17,519 nucleotides of DNA from Azoarcus sp. (lineage in GTDB: Bacteria; Pseudomonadota; Gammaproteobacteria; Burkholderiales; Rhodocyclaceae), in NCBI GenBank assembly GCA_023230755.1, contig JALNWS010000079.1, positions 1 to 17,519 of the forward strand, written 5' to 3'. The position numbers and the translations under genes are program-made. A model generated the notes under the pieces. The model was not told where the DNA came from and made no database searches. It was given only the letters and a program-made list of their open reading frames with translations. Numbering within the stretch: position 1 is the stretch's first letter; each line of letters starts with the position of its first letter. Shown here one piece after another: positions 6,261 to 14,848 of this stretch.

Positions 6261-7538
6261 ATGAAAAACTTCCTGATGCGCGGCCTGCTTGCCAGCGCTC
6301 TCGGTGGCGTGGTGCTGTTTGGCCCGGCTCATGCTCAGACGTCTGAAGCGCCGCTGGGGGCTTCGCTCCACGAGTTGCTGTCCTATGCCCGCGAACACAA
6401 CCCGGAACTGGCCGCTCGCAGGTTGGAGGCGGCAGCCAATCGGGAGCGCATCGAGCCGGCCGGTGCGTTGCCCGACCCTAAATTTCAGCTTGAATTGATG
6501 GATTTCACCAACACCATGTCGGGTGGCGGTGCATCTTTGGTGCCCGGAGCGGTTGGGCAGACCCGCTACCGGGTCATCCAGTCCGTCCCATTCTGGGGTA
6601 AGCGTGGGTTGCGCGGTGGTGTGGCCGAAGCGTTAGCGGATCAAAGCGCACGCTTCGCCGACAGCGCCGTGCTGGAGGTCGAGGCACGTATCAAGACGGC
6701 CTATGTGCGTTACTACCAGGCGGACGGCCAGTCCGCGATTATTGGCGAGACGCTTGCGCTGCTCGATGCCCTGAGCCGGCTGGTCGAGACCCGCTACAGC
6801 GTGGGGCTGGTGCCGCAGCAGGACGCGATTCGAGCGCATAGCGAACTGACCACGCTAAAAATTGAACGCGTTGAGGCCGAGCGTCGCCGGCGTGATGCTG
6901 TCGCCAAGCTCAATGCGCAATTGCCGCGCCGGGCTGACGCGCCGCTCGATGCGCCGACCCGATTGCCCGAGGCGCCCCCACAACTCGATCTGGCGGCGCT
7001 GTTTGAGCGTGCCAAATCGCTCTCGCCGGGCTTGGCGCGGGAGCGACTTGGGACGGAAGCCGCCGCCAAGTCGCGAGAACTCGTGTATCTGAATCGCTAT
7101 CCCGATTTCGGCGTCGCATTGACCAATAACCGTCCGCAAAACGGCACCGATAGCTGGGATGTGATGCTGGAGGTCAACATCCCGTTGCAGCAACGTTCCC
7201 GCCGGGCGCAGGAGCGGGAGGCTGAACGGCGAGTTGATGCCGCCCACAGTCAGGTCGCCGCCGCGGAAGCGCGACTCAATGGCCAACTCGGCGAAGCCCA
7301 TGCTGCCTTCGAAGCCAACGTCGACAAGGCACGGCTGCTGCGCGGCACGCTGCTGCCGCAGGCGCGTGCCAACTTCGATGCGGCCATGGCGGGGTACGAA
7401 TCCGGCCGGGTCAACTTCAATACCCTCATCGAGGCCGAGCGGCAGATTCTGCGCGCGCGCCTTGCCTTGCTGGACGCCGACGCCGAGATCCATATTCGGC
7501 TCGCTGAACTCGAACTGCTGGTGGGAGCCCCCCTGTGA
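6261..7538 (+). CDS. cusC: TolC-family outer membrane factor of the Cus efflux system
   Basis: This 425-aa protein is the outer membrane channel of a tripartite RND efflux system. Residues 1-26 are a signal peptide ending at AHA. The rest has the long helical, Ala/Arg/Glu-rich pattern of the two-repeat outer membrane efflux protein (OEP) family, with EARIKTAYVRYYQ and RYSVGLVPQQDAI in the first repeat and ERQILRARLALLDADAEI near the end of the second. I see no lipobox cysteine, unlike E. coli CusC, which is a lipoprotein. The symbol reflects its place in the operon. Its stop overlaps the cusB start by 4 bases. The ribosome binding site is weak (CCGGAC region), so translation may rely on the preceding gene. 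Confidence 0.85.
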   Translation: MKNFLMRGLLASALGGVVLFGPAHAQTSEAPLGASLHELLSYAREHNPELAARRLEAAANRERIEPAGALPDPKFQLELMDFTNTMSGGGASLVPGAVGQTRYRVIQSVPFWGKRGLRGGVAEALADQSARFADSAVLEVEARIKTAYVRYYQADGQSAIIGETLALLDALSRLVETRYSVGLVPQQDAIRAHSELTTLKIERVEAERRRRDAVAKLNAQLPRRADAPLDAPTRLPEAPPQLDLAALFERAKSLSPGLARERLGTEAAAKSRELVYLNRYPDFGVALTNNRPQNGTDSWDVMLEVNIPLQQRSRRAQEREAERRVDAAHSQVAAAEARLNGQLGEAHAAFEANVDKARLLRGTLLPQARANFDAAMAGYESGRVNFNTLIEAERQILRARLALLDADAEIHIRLAELELLVGAPL

Positions 7539-9061
7539 AACGACCTATTTCCCTAACGCTGGCCGCGGTGGCTGTCGGTGTGACACTGTCGGCGGCCTAT
7601 TGGGCGGGTAGCCGCCATGCGGCAATCACCACTGATTTGCTGCCTGCAGCGCATGCGGAGGAAACCGCAGCGGGTGGCGGCAAGCAGCCCCGCAAGATTC
7701 TCTACTACCGTAACCCGATGGGTTTGCCGGATACCTCGCCTGAACCCAAAAAAGACTCGATGGGCATGGACTACATTCCGGTCTATGAAGGCGACGAGCC
7801 GGATGGCGAAGGTGCGGTCAAGGTCAGCCCGGCCCGCTTGCAGACGCTCGGCGTCAAGACCGCGATGGCCGAGATGCGCGCGATGGACGCAGCGGTGCGG
7901 GCGGTCGGCCGGGTGGAGATCAACGAGCGCGCCATTCATGATGTGGCGCCGCGCTTCGAGGGCTGGATCGAGCGGCTGCATGTGAATGCCAGTGGCGACC
8001 CGGTCAAACGCGGTCAGCCGCTGTTTTCGGTGTACAGCCCCGAACTGGTGTCGGCGCAAAAGGAACTGGCGATTGCGCGCGAGCTTAAGCTCGATGCGCC
8101 GGATGCGGACCCCGCCGCACGCGCGGCCGCCGGCCGTCTTGCCGAGGCGGCGCGCGAGCGCCTGGCCAATTGGCAGGTCGCGGCGCCGGCAGGCAAGGTT
8201 TCAAGCCGGCTGACTTTCAACTCTCCGGCGACCGGCTTCGTTCTAGAGAAAAAGGCCGTCGAGGGCATGCGTTTCATGCCGGGGACGGCGATCTACCGCA
8301 TTGCCGATTTGTCCACTGTTTGGGTGATCGCCGATGTTTACGAGAAGGATCTGGCCCGGGTGAAGGTCGGCGAGATGGCCAAGGTCAGTCTGGAAGCATT
8401 TCCGGACCAGACCTTCGATGCCAAGCTCACTTATCTCTATCCCACCCTCAACGCGGCCACGCGGACCACCCCGGTGCGTCTGGAGCTGGCCAATCGTGAC
8501 GGCTTGCTGCGTCCCGGCATGTTTGCTCATGTCGACATCGCCTCGGCCGGCAGCGCCAAGCGTTTGACTGTGCCCAAATCGGCGCTCATCGACACCGGTG
8601 AACGACAGGTGGTGCTGCGGGTCGAAGGTGAGGGCAAGTTCAAACCGCAACCGGTGAAAGTTGGGCTGCGCGGGCGAGATCACGTTGAAATTCTGGAGGG
8701 GCTGGAGGACGGTGCTGAAGTCGTCGTGGCAGCCAACTTCCTGATCGATGCGGAGAGCAATCTCAAGGCCGCGTTGTCGACCTTCTCAGCGCCTGATGCA
8801 ACAACGGCGAAAAACTATGAAGCGGTCGGCTCGGTGGATTCGGTTGATTTGTCATCCGACACCGTGTCGATGAACCACGAGGCCATCCCCGCGCTTCAAT
8901 GGCCGGCCATGACCATGGAATTCGGTCTTGCCAGCAAAGAGGTCATCAAAGGGGTGCTGCCGGGGCAGCCGGTGCGTTTTACCTTTGAAGATCGGGGCGA
9001 CGGCGAGTTCGTCATCGTCAAAGTCGAGCAAGCCGGCGCGGCCGCGCACAAGGGGCATTGA
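7535..9061 (+). CDS. cusB: RND periplasmic adaptor CusB with C-terminal CusF-like domain
   Basis: This 508-aa membrane-fusion protein links the inner membrane pump to the outer membrane channel. It starts with GTG at 7535, overlapping the previous stop (GTGA), with GGGAG at 7523-7527 as ribosome site. Residues 1-25 form the N-terminal membrane or signal segment. A heavy-metal-binding module follows at 55-84 (YYRNPMGLPDTSPEPKKDSMGMDYIPVY, with M62, M76 and M78 as candidate Cu ligands). Then come the adaptor barrel, lipoyl and hairpin regions to about residue 425. The last 80 residues are a CusF domain with canonical ligands H448, W456, M459 and M461 at the same spacing as E. coli CusF. Such CusB-CusF fusions are known. 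Here the fusion coexists with a free CusF. Confidence 0.93.
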   Translation: MKRPISLTLAAVAVGVTLSAAYWAGSRHAAITTDLLPAAHAEETAAGGGKQPRKILYYRNPMGLPDTSPEPKKDSMGMDYIPVYEGDEPDGEGAVKVSPARLQTLGVKTAMAEMRAMDAAVRAVGRVEINERAIHDVAPRFEGWIERLHVNASGDPVKRGQPLFSVYSPELVSAQKELAIARELKLDAPDADPAARAAAGRLAEAARERLANWQVAAPAGKVSSRLTFNSPATGFVLEKKAVEGMRFMPGTAIYRIADLSTVWVIADVYEKDLARVKVGEMAKVSLEAFPDQTFDAKLTYLYPTLNAATRTTPVRLELANRDGLLRPGMFAHVDIASAGSAKRLTVPKSALIDTGERQVVLRVEGEGKFKPQPVKVGLRGRDHVEILEGLEDGAEVVVAANFLIDAESNLKAALSTFSAPDATTAKNYEAVGSVDSVDLSSDTVSMNHEAIPALQWPAMTMEFGLASKEVIKGVLPGQPVRFTFEDRGDGEFVIVKVEQAGAAAHKGH

Positions 9062-9062
9062 G

Positions 9063-12000
9063 ATGCTCGATCGTCTGATTGAATGGTCGGCGCGCAATGT
9101 GTTTTTGGTGCTGCTGGCCACGCTGGCCGTGATCGGCGGCGGGGTGTACGCGGTCAAGCAGACCCCGCTCGATGCGCTGCCCGATCTGTCCGACACCCAG
9201 GTCATCGTGTTTACGCCCTACCAGGGGCAAGCCCCCCGGGTGGTGGAAGATCAGGTCACCTATCCGCTCACCACCGCCATGTTGGCGGTGCCCAAGGCCA
9301 AGGTGGTACGCGGCTTCTCGATGTTCGGCGCGTCCTACGTGTATGTGATCTTCGAGGACGGCACCGACATCTACTGGGCCCGCTCGCGCGTGCTCGAATA
9401 CCTGAGTTCGGTGCAGGGCAGCCTGCCCGAAGGGGTGTCGCCGCAGCTCGGCCCCGACGCCACTGGTGTGGGCTGGGTCTTCCAGTACGCGCTGACCGGC
9501 AAGGACCAGTCGCTGGCCGACCTGCGCAGCGTGCAGGACTGGTATGTGCGCTACCAGCTGACCAAGGCCGGTGGGGTGGCCGAGGTGGCCAGCGTGGGCG
9601 GCTTCGTCAAGGAGTACCAGGTCATCGTCGACCCGCACCGGCTGGCGAGCTACGGGATTCCGTTGGCGCGCGTCTCGCAGGTGATCCGCGAATCGAACCG
9701 CGATGTCGGTGGCCGGGTGGTGGAGCTGGCCGAGAAGGAATTCATGGTGCGCGGCCTGGGCTATCTGAAGGGCGTCGAGGACATCGAAACCCTGGTGCTC
9801 AAGGCCGATGGCGGCACGCCGGTGCTGGTGCGCGACGTGGCGCGGGTCGAACTCGTGCCCGCCGGGCGGCGCGGCATCACCGAACTGAACGGCGAGGGCG
9901 AAGTGGCCTCGGGCATCGTGATGGCGCGCTTTGGCCAGAACGCGCTCGACGTGATCGCCAACGTCAAGGCCAAGATCGAGGAACTTAAGCCCGGCCTGCC
10001 CGAGGGCACCGAGATTGTGCCGGTGTATGACCGTGCGCCCTTGATCGAGCGGGCCATCGCCAACCTGAAATGGACGCTGTTCGAGGAGAGCCTGATCGTC
10101 GCCGCTGTGTGCATCATCTTCCTGATGCATGTGAGGAGTGCGCTGGTCGCCATCCTCACGCTGCCGATCGGCATCCTGATCGCTTTCATCGCCATGCGCT
10201 CGATGGACATGGGCAGCAACATCATGAGCCTGGGCGGCATCGCCATTGCCATCGGCGCGATGGTCGATGCGGCCATCGTGATGATCGAGAACGCCCACAA
10301 ACACCTGGAGCGATTACCGCACGATGCGCACCAACGCGACCGTGCGGCGGCGATGATCCGCGCCTGCAAGGAAGTGGGGCCGGCGCTGTTCTTCTCGCTG
10401 CTGATCATCACCGTCTCCTTCTTGCCGGTGTTCACGCTGGAGGGGCAGGAAGGGCGGCTGTTCAGCCCGCTGGCCTTCACCAAGACCTTTGCCATGGCCG
10501 GCGCAGCCATTCTTTCGGTCACGCTGGTGCCGGTGCTGATGATGCTGTTCATTCGCGGGCACATCATGCCGGAGCAGAAGAACCCGGTGAATCGCTTCCT
10601 GATCTGGGCCTATCGGCCGATCATTCAGTGGGTGATGCGCCGCAAATGGACCACCCTGGTGCTCGCTGTGTTGGCAATGGCGGCGACGATCTTTCCGGCA
10701 CGGCAGATCGGCTCGGAATTCATGCCCACGCTCAACGAGGGCTCGATCTTCTACATGCCGGCCTCGCTGCCTGGCATGTCGGTGACCGAAGCCGCGCGCC
10801 TGCTGCAGACCACTAACCGTGTGATCAAGACCTTCCCAGAGGTTGAGTCGGTGTATGGCAAGGCCGGCCGCGCCAATAGCGCGACCGATCCGGCACCGAT
10901 CGAGATGTTCGAGACCGTCATCAATCTCACGCCGGAAGACACATGGCGCCCGGGCATGACGGTGGACAAGCTGATCGCCGAGATGGACGCGGCGCTCAAG
11001 TTCCCCGGCGTGGCCAACTCCTGGACCATGCCGATCAAGGCGCGCATTGATATGCTGTCGACCGGTATCCGCACGCCAGTGGGGGTCAAGGTCTTCGGCA
11101 AGGATCTGGGCGAAATCGAAAAGCTGGCGCGCCAGATCGAGCAGGCGGTCAAGGACGTGCCCGGTACCACCAGCGCCTACGCCGAGCGGGTGACCGGCGG
11201 GTATTACCTCGACATCACTCCGCGCCGCGAGCAACTGGCACGCTACGGCATCACCGTGGGTGAGTTCCAGCAGGTGGTATCCACCGCCCTGGGTGGCGCG
11301 CCGGTCACCACCGCCGTCGAAGGGCTGGAGCGCTACAACGTCACGGTGCGCTACCCGCGCGCCTTGCGCGAGGACACGCAGCGCATCGCCAATGAAGTCT
11401 TCGTGCCCAGCGCCGCGGGCATGATCCCGCTGGGGCAACTGGCCGAGATTGCGCTGCGCAACGGTCCGCCGGGGATCAAGACCGAGAATGCGCTGCTCGC
11501 GGCCTATGTGTTTGTCGACATTCGCGACCGCGACGTCGGCTCCTATGTAAAAGAGGCGCAGCAGGCAGTGGCCGACAAGGTCAGCTTCCCGCCGGGCTAC
11601 TACGCCACCTGGTCGGGCCAGTTCGAGTATATGGAGCGGGCCAAGGCCAAGCTGTCGCTGGTTGTGCCGCTGACGCTGGCGATCATCTTTGTGCTGCTGT
11701 ATCTGAACTTCCGCCGCCTGGCTGAAACGCTGATCGTCATGCTGTCGGTGCCTTTCGCGCTGGTGGGCGGCATCTGGCTGATGTGGTGGCTGGGGTACAA
11801 CATGAGCGTGGCGGTGGCGGTGGGCTTTATCGCACTGGCCGGCGTGGCGGCTGAAACCGGGGTGGTGATGCTGATTTACCTGGATCAGGCATGGGAGGAA
11901 ATCAAAACGAAACGGCTTGGCGATGGTCGCCAACCCGATGTGTCGGACCTCTATCACGCCATCATGGAAGGCGCGGTTGAGCGGGTGCGGCCCAAGATGA

Positions 12001-12236
12001 TGACCGTAGTAGCCATCATGGCCGGCCTGCTACCCATCATGTGGAGCACCGGCACCGGCTCTGAAGTCATGAGCCGCATCGCCGCGCCGATGGTCGGCGG
12101 CATGATCTCGTCGACAGTGCTGACGCTGGGCGTGATCCCGGCGTTGTATGCGCTGGTCAAGCAGTGGCGCCTGAAGCGAGGCCTGGAAACACCTCGGGCA
12201 GTGGTTAAGTCGGAGCTGCTTCCCGAGCCAAGCTAG
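9063..12236 (+). CDS. cusA: CusA-type heavy-metal RND efflux pump
   Basis: This 1057-aa inner membrane proton-driven transporter is the usual length for the HME-RND subfamily. It has the N-terminal helix (LDRLIEWSARNVFLVLLATL), two large periplasmic loops and the two transmembrane blocks, with GSEVMSRIAAPM near the end. The three Cu(I)-binding methionines of E. coli CusA (M573, M623, M672) are present as M565, M615 and M664 with identical spacing (50 and 49), in FYMPAS, EMFET and IDMLST. This fixes it as a monovalent Cu/Ag pump rather than a Czc divalent pump. The start at 9063, one base after the cusB stop, gives the normal N-terminus; the frame continues upstream inside cusB to 8928, but that part has no homology to the family. 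A strong hairpin follows. Confidence 0.96.
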   Translation: MLDRLIEWSARNVFLVLLATLAVIGGGVYAVKQTPLDALPDLSDTQVIVFTPYQGQAPRVVEDQVTYPLTTAMLAVPKAKVVRGFSMFGASYVYVIFEDGTDIYWARSRVLEYLSSVQGSLPEGVSPQLGPDATGVGWVFQYALTGKDQSLADLRSVQDWYVRYQLTKAGGVAEVASVGGFVKEYQVIVDPHRLASYGIPLARVSQVIRESNRDVGGRVVELAEKEFMVRGLGYLKGVEDIETLVLKADGGTPVLVRDVARVELVPAGRRGITELNGEGEVASGIVMARFGQNALDVIANVKAKIEELKPGLPEGTEIVPVYDRAPLIERAIANLKWTLFEESLIVAAVCIIFLMHVRSALVAILTLPIGILIAFIAMRSMDMGSNIMSLGGIAIAIGAMVDAAIVMIENAHKHLERLPHDAHQRDRAAAMIRACKEVGPALFFSLLIITVSFLPVFTLEGQEGRLFSPLAFTKTFAMAGAAILSVTLVPVLMMLFIRGHIMPEQKNPVNRFLIWAYRPIIQWVMRRKWTTLVLAVLAMAATIFPARQIGSEFMPTLNEGSIFYMPASLPGMSVTEAARLLQTTNRVIKTFPEVESVYGKAGRANSATDPAPIEMFETVINLTPEDTWRPGMTVDKLIAEMDAALKFPGVANSWTMPIKARIDMLSTGIRTPVGVKVFGKDLGEIEKLARQIEQAVKDVPGTTSAYAERVTGGYYLDITPRREQLARYGITVGEFQQVVSTALGGAPVTTAVEGLERYNVTVRYPRALREDTQRIANEVFVPSAAGMIPLGQLAEIALRNGPPGIKTENALLAAYVFVDIRDRDVGSYVKEAQQAVADKVSFPPGYYATWSGQFEYMERAKAKLSLVVPLTLAIIFVLLYLNFRRLAETLIVMLSVPFALVGGIWLMWWLGYNMSVAVAVGFIALAGVAAETGVVMLIYLDQAWEEIKTKRLGDGRQPDVSDLYHAIMEGAVERVRPKMMTVVAIMAGLLPIMWSTGTGSEVMSRIAAPMVGGMISSTVLTLGVIPALYALVKQWRLKRGLETPRAVVKSELLPEPS

Positions 12237-12255
12237 TCAATAAGACTCGCGCGAA

Positions 12256-12294
12256 GACAACGGCCGGGCGGCTCGCATGCGCCCGGCCGTTGTC
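12256..12294 (+). terminator. Strong hairpin ending the cusFCBA operon
   Basis: Bases 12256-12270 pair perfectly with 12280-12294 (15 bp, very GC-rich) around a 9-base loop, 20 bases after the cusA stop. GTTTGT follows, a poor U run, so termination may be partial or aided by other factors. The symmetric stem could work in either direction, but there is no convergent gene. Confidence 0.8.
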
Positions 12295-12473
12295 GTTTGT
12301 GGTGGGGCAGGCGTCCGGAGGGCGACCTCCCGTGACGTAACGGCATCACGACATTTGGCTAACGACAATGTAATTCCCGGGTCAGCGTCCCGTCGGTGTC
12401 AGCCCCTTAGGATGTCTTCACGGTCGGATAGACGAAGTTCGGCTCAGTTGAAACTTTTTCCAAGGAAAACACC

Positions 12474-12860
12474 ATGAAAACCACCCTGATCAAACTGTCC
12501 TTCATCGCCGCAATTGGCGGCGTTGCCGCGACCTCCGCCTACGCTCATCCGGACTACACGGAAGCTGGCTCCCATTGGCTGAATCATGTGTCCGAATCGA
12601 ATGCTCAGCCCTCCGCCAACCAGTTGGCCCCATTCGGCTACAAGGCCGTTGCCGCGCCAGGTCGGGAGATCACGCTGAGCGGCGAGGCGAAATATCTGAA
12701 CGTAAACCAACTTGAAACCGTTCGTATCACGGTTGACGGAAAGAGCCTGGATTGGACCTTCGATACGCTCGGCACCCGCCCGTTCGCGCTGTCCGAGGTC
12801 ATACCCGGCGCCAAGGGTGTCACAGTCTATGTGTCTAAGAACCCGGATTTTGCCGGCTAA
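12474..12860 (+). CDS. czcE: CzcE-family periplasmic metal-binding protein
   Basis: This 128-aa protein has a signal peptide at residues 1-24 (cut after SAYA) and a mature start HPDY. The C-terminal half carries the CzcE pattern: PFGYKAV at 53-59, YLNVNQLETVRITVDGKSLDWTFD at 74-97, then FALSEVIPGAKGVTVYVSKNPDF at 104-126. CzcE of Cupriavidus metallidurans is a periplasmic Cu-binding protein; related proteins occur in copper and cadmium-zinc clusters. AAGGA at 12462-12466 is a good ribosome site. The region 12295-12473 upstream holds a faint inverted repeat (ACATT at 12351-12355, AATGT at 12367-12371) and no CusR-type box, so its control may differ from the cus operon. copK follows after 74 bases. 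The name is by family resemblance. Confidence 0.8.
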   Translation: MKTTLIKLSFIAAIGGVAATSAYAHPDYTEAGSHWLNHVSESNAQPSANQLAPFGYKAVAAPGREITLSGEAKYLNVNQLETVRITVDGKSLDWTFDTLGTRPFALSEVIPGAKGVTVYVSKNPDFAG

Positions 12861-12893
12861 GGCCGGAAGAACATTTGCCTAGCGGGTTTTTTT
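12841..12893 (+). other. Weak hairpins and T7 tract after czcE; possible partial terminator
   Basis: CCGGC at 12853-12857 pairs with GCCGG at 12862-12866, and ACCCG at 12841-12845 can close the structure with CGGGT at 12883-12887. A run of seven T follows at 12887-12893. The inner stem is 21 bases from the T run, so this is a doubtful terminator. It could attenuate readthrough into copK. Confidence 0.3.
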
Positions 12894-12934
12894 GAACGTG
12901 CCCGCGATATCACTCAACGCTCCAGGAGCCAATC

Positions 12935-13213
12935 ATGATCAAGAAAGCACTCACCATTTTTGCCATCAGCGCAGTCAGCATCTCCGCCTTCGCCGCTGAC
13001 GCCGCACTCGTCGAGAAGTCCATCCCTTTGAAGGATGGCGCGACGGTGTACATCTTCAAAGACGGGAAGATGGGCATGGAGGACAAGCTGGGAAGAGCCA
13101 CACACATGCAGCCGGGTCATGTGATGGAAACGACCGATGGTCAGAAGATCATCATGAACGGCAATGAAATCTGGCGATTGGATGCACTCCTTCACAAAGA
13201 CCATCGCGGCTAA
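12935..13213 (+). CDS. copK: CopK, periplasmic Cu(I)-binding protein
   Basis: This 92-aa protein has a signal peptide at residues 1-20 (cut after AFA). In the mature protein methionines fall at 26, 28, 38, 44 and 54, exactly as in Cupriavidus metallidurans CopK, where M28, M38, M44 and M54 bind Cu(I) in a four-methionine site. The segments FKDGKMGMEDK and GQKIIMNGNEIWRLD are the family signatures. CopK is one of the most highly copper-induced periplasmic proteins in Cupriavidus and binds Cu(I) and Cu(II) cooperatively. CAGGAG at 12922-12927 gives the ribosome site. It is the last gene of the copper island, followed by a hairpin at 13250-13280. Its coupling to czcE suggests a periplasmic copper-buffering pair. 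Confidence 0.93.
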   Translation: MIKKALTIFAISAVSISAFAADAALVEKSIPLKDGATVYIFKDGKMGMEDKLGRATHMQPGHVMETTDGQKIIMNGNEIWRLDALLHKDHRG

Positions 13214-13249
13214 GGACTTCACGCCTTGAGTGCCTGCCTTCGGGCAATC

Positions 13250-13280
13250 GATAAGTCCCACCCTGGCGGTGGGGCTTGTC
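13250..13280 (+). terminator. Hairpin terminator after copK
   Basis: Bases 13250-13262 pair with 13268-13280 over 13 bp (including two G-T wobbles) with a 5-base loop, 37 bases after the copK stop. ATTTGC follows. A small UUCG-loop hairpin (TGCC, TTCG, GGCA at 13235-13246) lies just upstream. Together they probably close the copper island. Confidence 0.65.
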
Positions 13281-13595
13281 ATTTGCGCTCGGCTTCCGTA
13301 GGTCCTCTAACCATCTAGTACCTATTCAAGGTCCAAAAACCCGGTCAGCAACAAATTCACCATGGTGGAACTGTCGTTTGATTGAGAGTGTCTGATTGCC
13401 GGCCTTCTGTGGAGCTCAACATAAGGCCGAGGAGCACTCGGTCAGTCGTCAGCCTGTACGGCTGCTCGGCTCAGAAACCTGCCGCTGATCCGTCGAGACG
13501 GCGAAAGACTCTTGAGGGTCGAAACCAGTATTTCGATCAGGCAAAGGTCTGCCGTTCGATGCTTCTGTTCATCGTGGGACATCTGGCAGCGGCAC
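13281..13595. other. Gene-free stretch of about 315 bases
   Basis: I see no convincing gene here. The one long frame crossing it (+ strand, 13382 onward) has no ribosome site, unusual composition and runs into the opposite-strand endonuclease gene. No tRNA, insertion sequence ends or clear repeat was found. It lies between the copper island and the unrelated genes that follow, and might mark an old junction. Confidence 0.4.
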
Positions 13596-14558
13596 CTACC
13601 CCCCAGCCCTCATCCCCAACATCGCCCGACACCGCGGGTAGGTACTGCACCCCCAGAACCGTCCTCGCTTGCTCTCCCGCTTCACCATCCTCGCCCCGCA
13701 ACTGGGGCAGGTTGGCGTCGTCCAGTCGCCCTGGGTTGCGAGCTCGAGCAGTCGTTGCCGGGAAGCTTCCGGTAGCCGTTCGAACATGGCGAGGATGAGT
13801 TTTCCGTCGAGCAGGGTGATCCTGTTCGCCTGCGCGAAAGCGCGTGCGTCCTCGGTGTAGCCGTTGGGCGCCATGAAGAAGGCTTTTTCGGTCTTCTCGT
13901 GCGCCATGACCCCACGCAACTCCCGAACCAGCTTCACCCCAACAGCCTGATTCCACGCCTTGCACTGGACGACGGCCGTAACGCGAGCGGGGTCGGCCTC
14001 ATCCTGAAACAGGCGGATGTCGACGCCACCATCGGGGCCGAGCGCAGTGGTCTCCGCGCGGATGCCTTTTTCGCGGTAGAAGGCGCAGCACACGTCCTCG
14101 AAGCGCTTCCATTCGATGCGGTTGATCACGTCGAGCGACCACGCTGTGGGGCGCGACTGGGCTTCACCGCTATTCGAAGCCTCTGCCGACGGGCGGTTTG
14201 AAGCGGGCTCGAAGGTTCGCCTCAGCAAGGCTTTATCCCCGGGGCTGAGTACAGGCGCACTTGCACCTGAGGGCTTCCCGACCGGTGCGTTGGCAACCGA
14301 CTTTCTGCGCACGCTCCCTTGCTTGGTGAAACGGATGAACGCAATGACCGCAAAGACAAAGGCCACCAGCCAGGCTAGCGGACTGAATAAGGACACAAGC
14401 CCCGCGAGAAATGGGCTGCGTCCGAGCGTGCCCGGAATGACGACTGCGGCGGCGAAGGCGCATGCGGCTGCAAGGCCTGCGCCCACCTTCCAGTCGGAGG
14501 TGGCAGCGATCTCCATCAGGCCGCTTTCGCGCCTGGACTTTCGATAACGACGACTCAT
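13596..14558 (-). CDS. Membrane-anchored Mrr-type restriction endonuclease with C4 zinc finger
   Basis: This 320-aa protein has two hydrophobic helices near the N-terminus (about residues 27-45 and 50-76), a basic and Ser/Pro-rich linker, a Mrr-like (restriction endonuclease type IV-like) domain at about 140-262, and a topoisomerase-type zinc finger at 284-310 (CPSCG, then GCSTYPRC; ligands C284, C287, C304, C310). The nuclease motif is D180 in GPDGGVDIRLF and Q198-x-K200 in VVQCKAW, the D-QxK variant of the PD-(D/E)xK fold. Proteins of this build are common and little studied; cutting of modified or foreign DNA at the membrane is the usual guess. No ribosome site is clear at 14558; a start at 14516 is an alternative. 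It is divergent from the NYN gene. Confidence 0.85.
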   Translation of the reverse strand: MSRRYRKSRRESGLMEIAATSDWKVGAGLAAACAFAAAVVIPGTLGRSPFLAGLVSLFSPLAWLVAFVFAVIAFIRFTKQGSVRRKSVANAPVGKPSGASAPVLSPGDKALLRRTFEPASNRPSAEASNSGEAQSRPTAWSLDVINRIEWKRFEDVCCAFYREKGIRAETTALGPDGGVDIRLFQDEADPARVTAVVQCKAWNQAVGVKLVRELRGVMAHEKTEKAFFMAPNGYTEDARAFAQANRITLLDGKLILAMFERLPEASRQRLLELATQGDWTTPTCPSCGARMVKRESKRGRFWGCSTYPRCRAMLGMRAGG

Positions 14559-14848
14559 TTCATGTATGTCTAAATGGTGTGAACAGATTCAGGTTCGAGC
14601 GCCGGCGCGTCACGGGCTCGCCGGGCATTGAAGCGCATGAAGGCAGGACGGGCAGGCGGCAAGTCTGCATAGGGCATGAGCATACGCAAAACGGCACGAC
14701 TCCCATGTGACATTTTCGTCATACGTTCATTGAATATGTCTCACCCCGGCATTTTTTGGCGTATGTCGATCCTGTACGGGTGTTTTCCATCATGTACGAT
14801 ACATAGCCCAGCGGGAACCCACCCGTTCGTACGAGGCCGATCAAGACC
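14559..14848. promoter_or_regulatory. Divergent intergenic region between the Mrr and NYN genes
   Basis: This 290-base spacer must hold both promoters. Visible elements are an inverted repeat ATGTA-CGA-TACAT at 14792-14804 that overlaps a -10-like TACGAT (14795-14800), CATACG at 14720-14725 matched by CGTATG at 14760-14765, and the hexamer TATGTC occurring three times (near 14565, 14735 and 14762). These could be operator sites, but no known regulator consensus fits well. Confidence 0.35.

Noticed and set aside
8928..9062. Upstream extension of cusA to 8928
   Set aside because: The extra 45 residues overlap the CusF domain of cusB in another frame and do not resemble any RND N-terminus. The ATG at 9063 gives the normal one.
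10314..11957. Long open frame (547 codons) on the minus strand opposite cusA
   Set aside because: It is rich in His, Arg, Gln and Asp, as expected for the antisense of a membrane protein gene, with no recognisable domain. The plus strand encodes CusA.
13382..13798. 138-codon open frame on the plus strand after copK
   Set aside because: No ribosome site, composition unlike a protein, and its second half is antisense to the endonuclease gene.
14707..14722. CusR-like palindrome GTGACA-TTTT-CGTCAT in the spacer between the Mrr and NYN genes
   Set aside because: It matches the ATGACA-N4-TGTCAT pattern at 10 of 12 positions. With two mismatches allowed, about 0.7 such sites are expected by chance in a window of this size if bases were equally frequent, and no copper gene follows.
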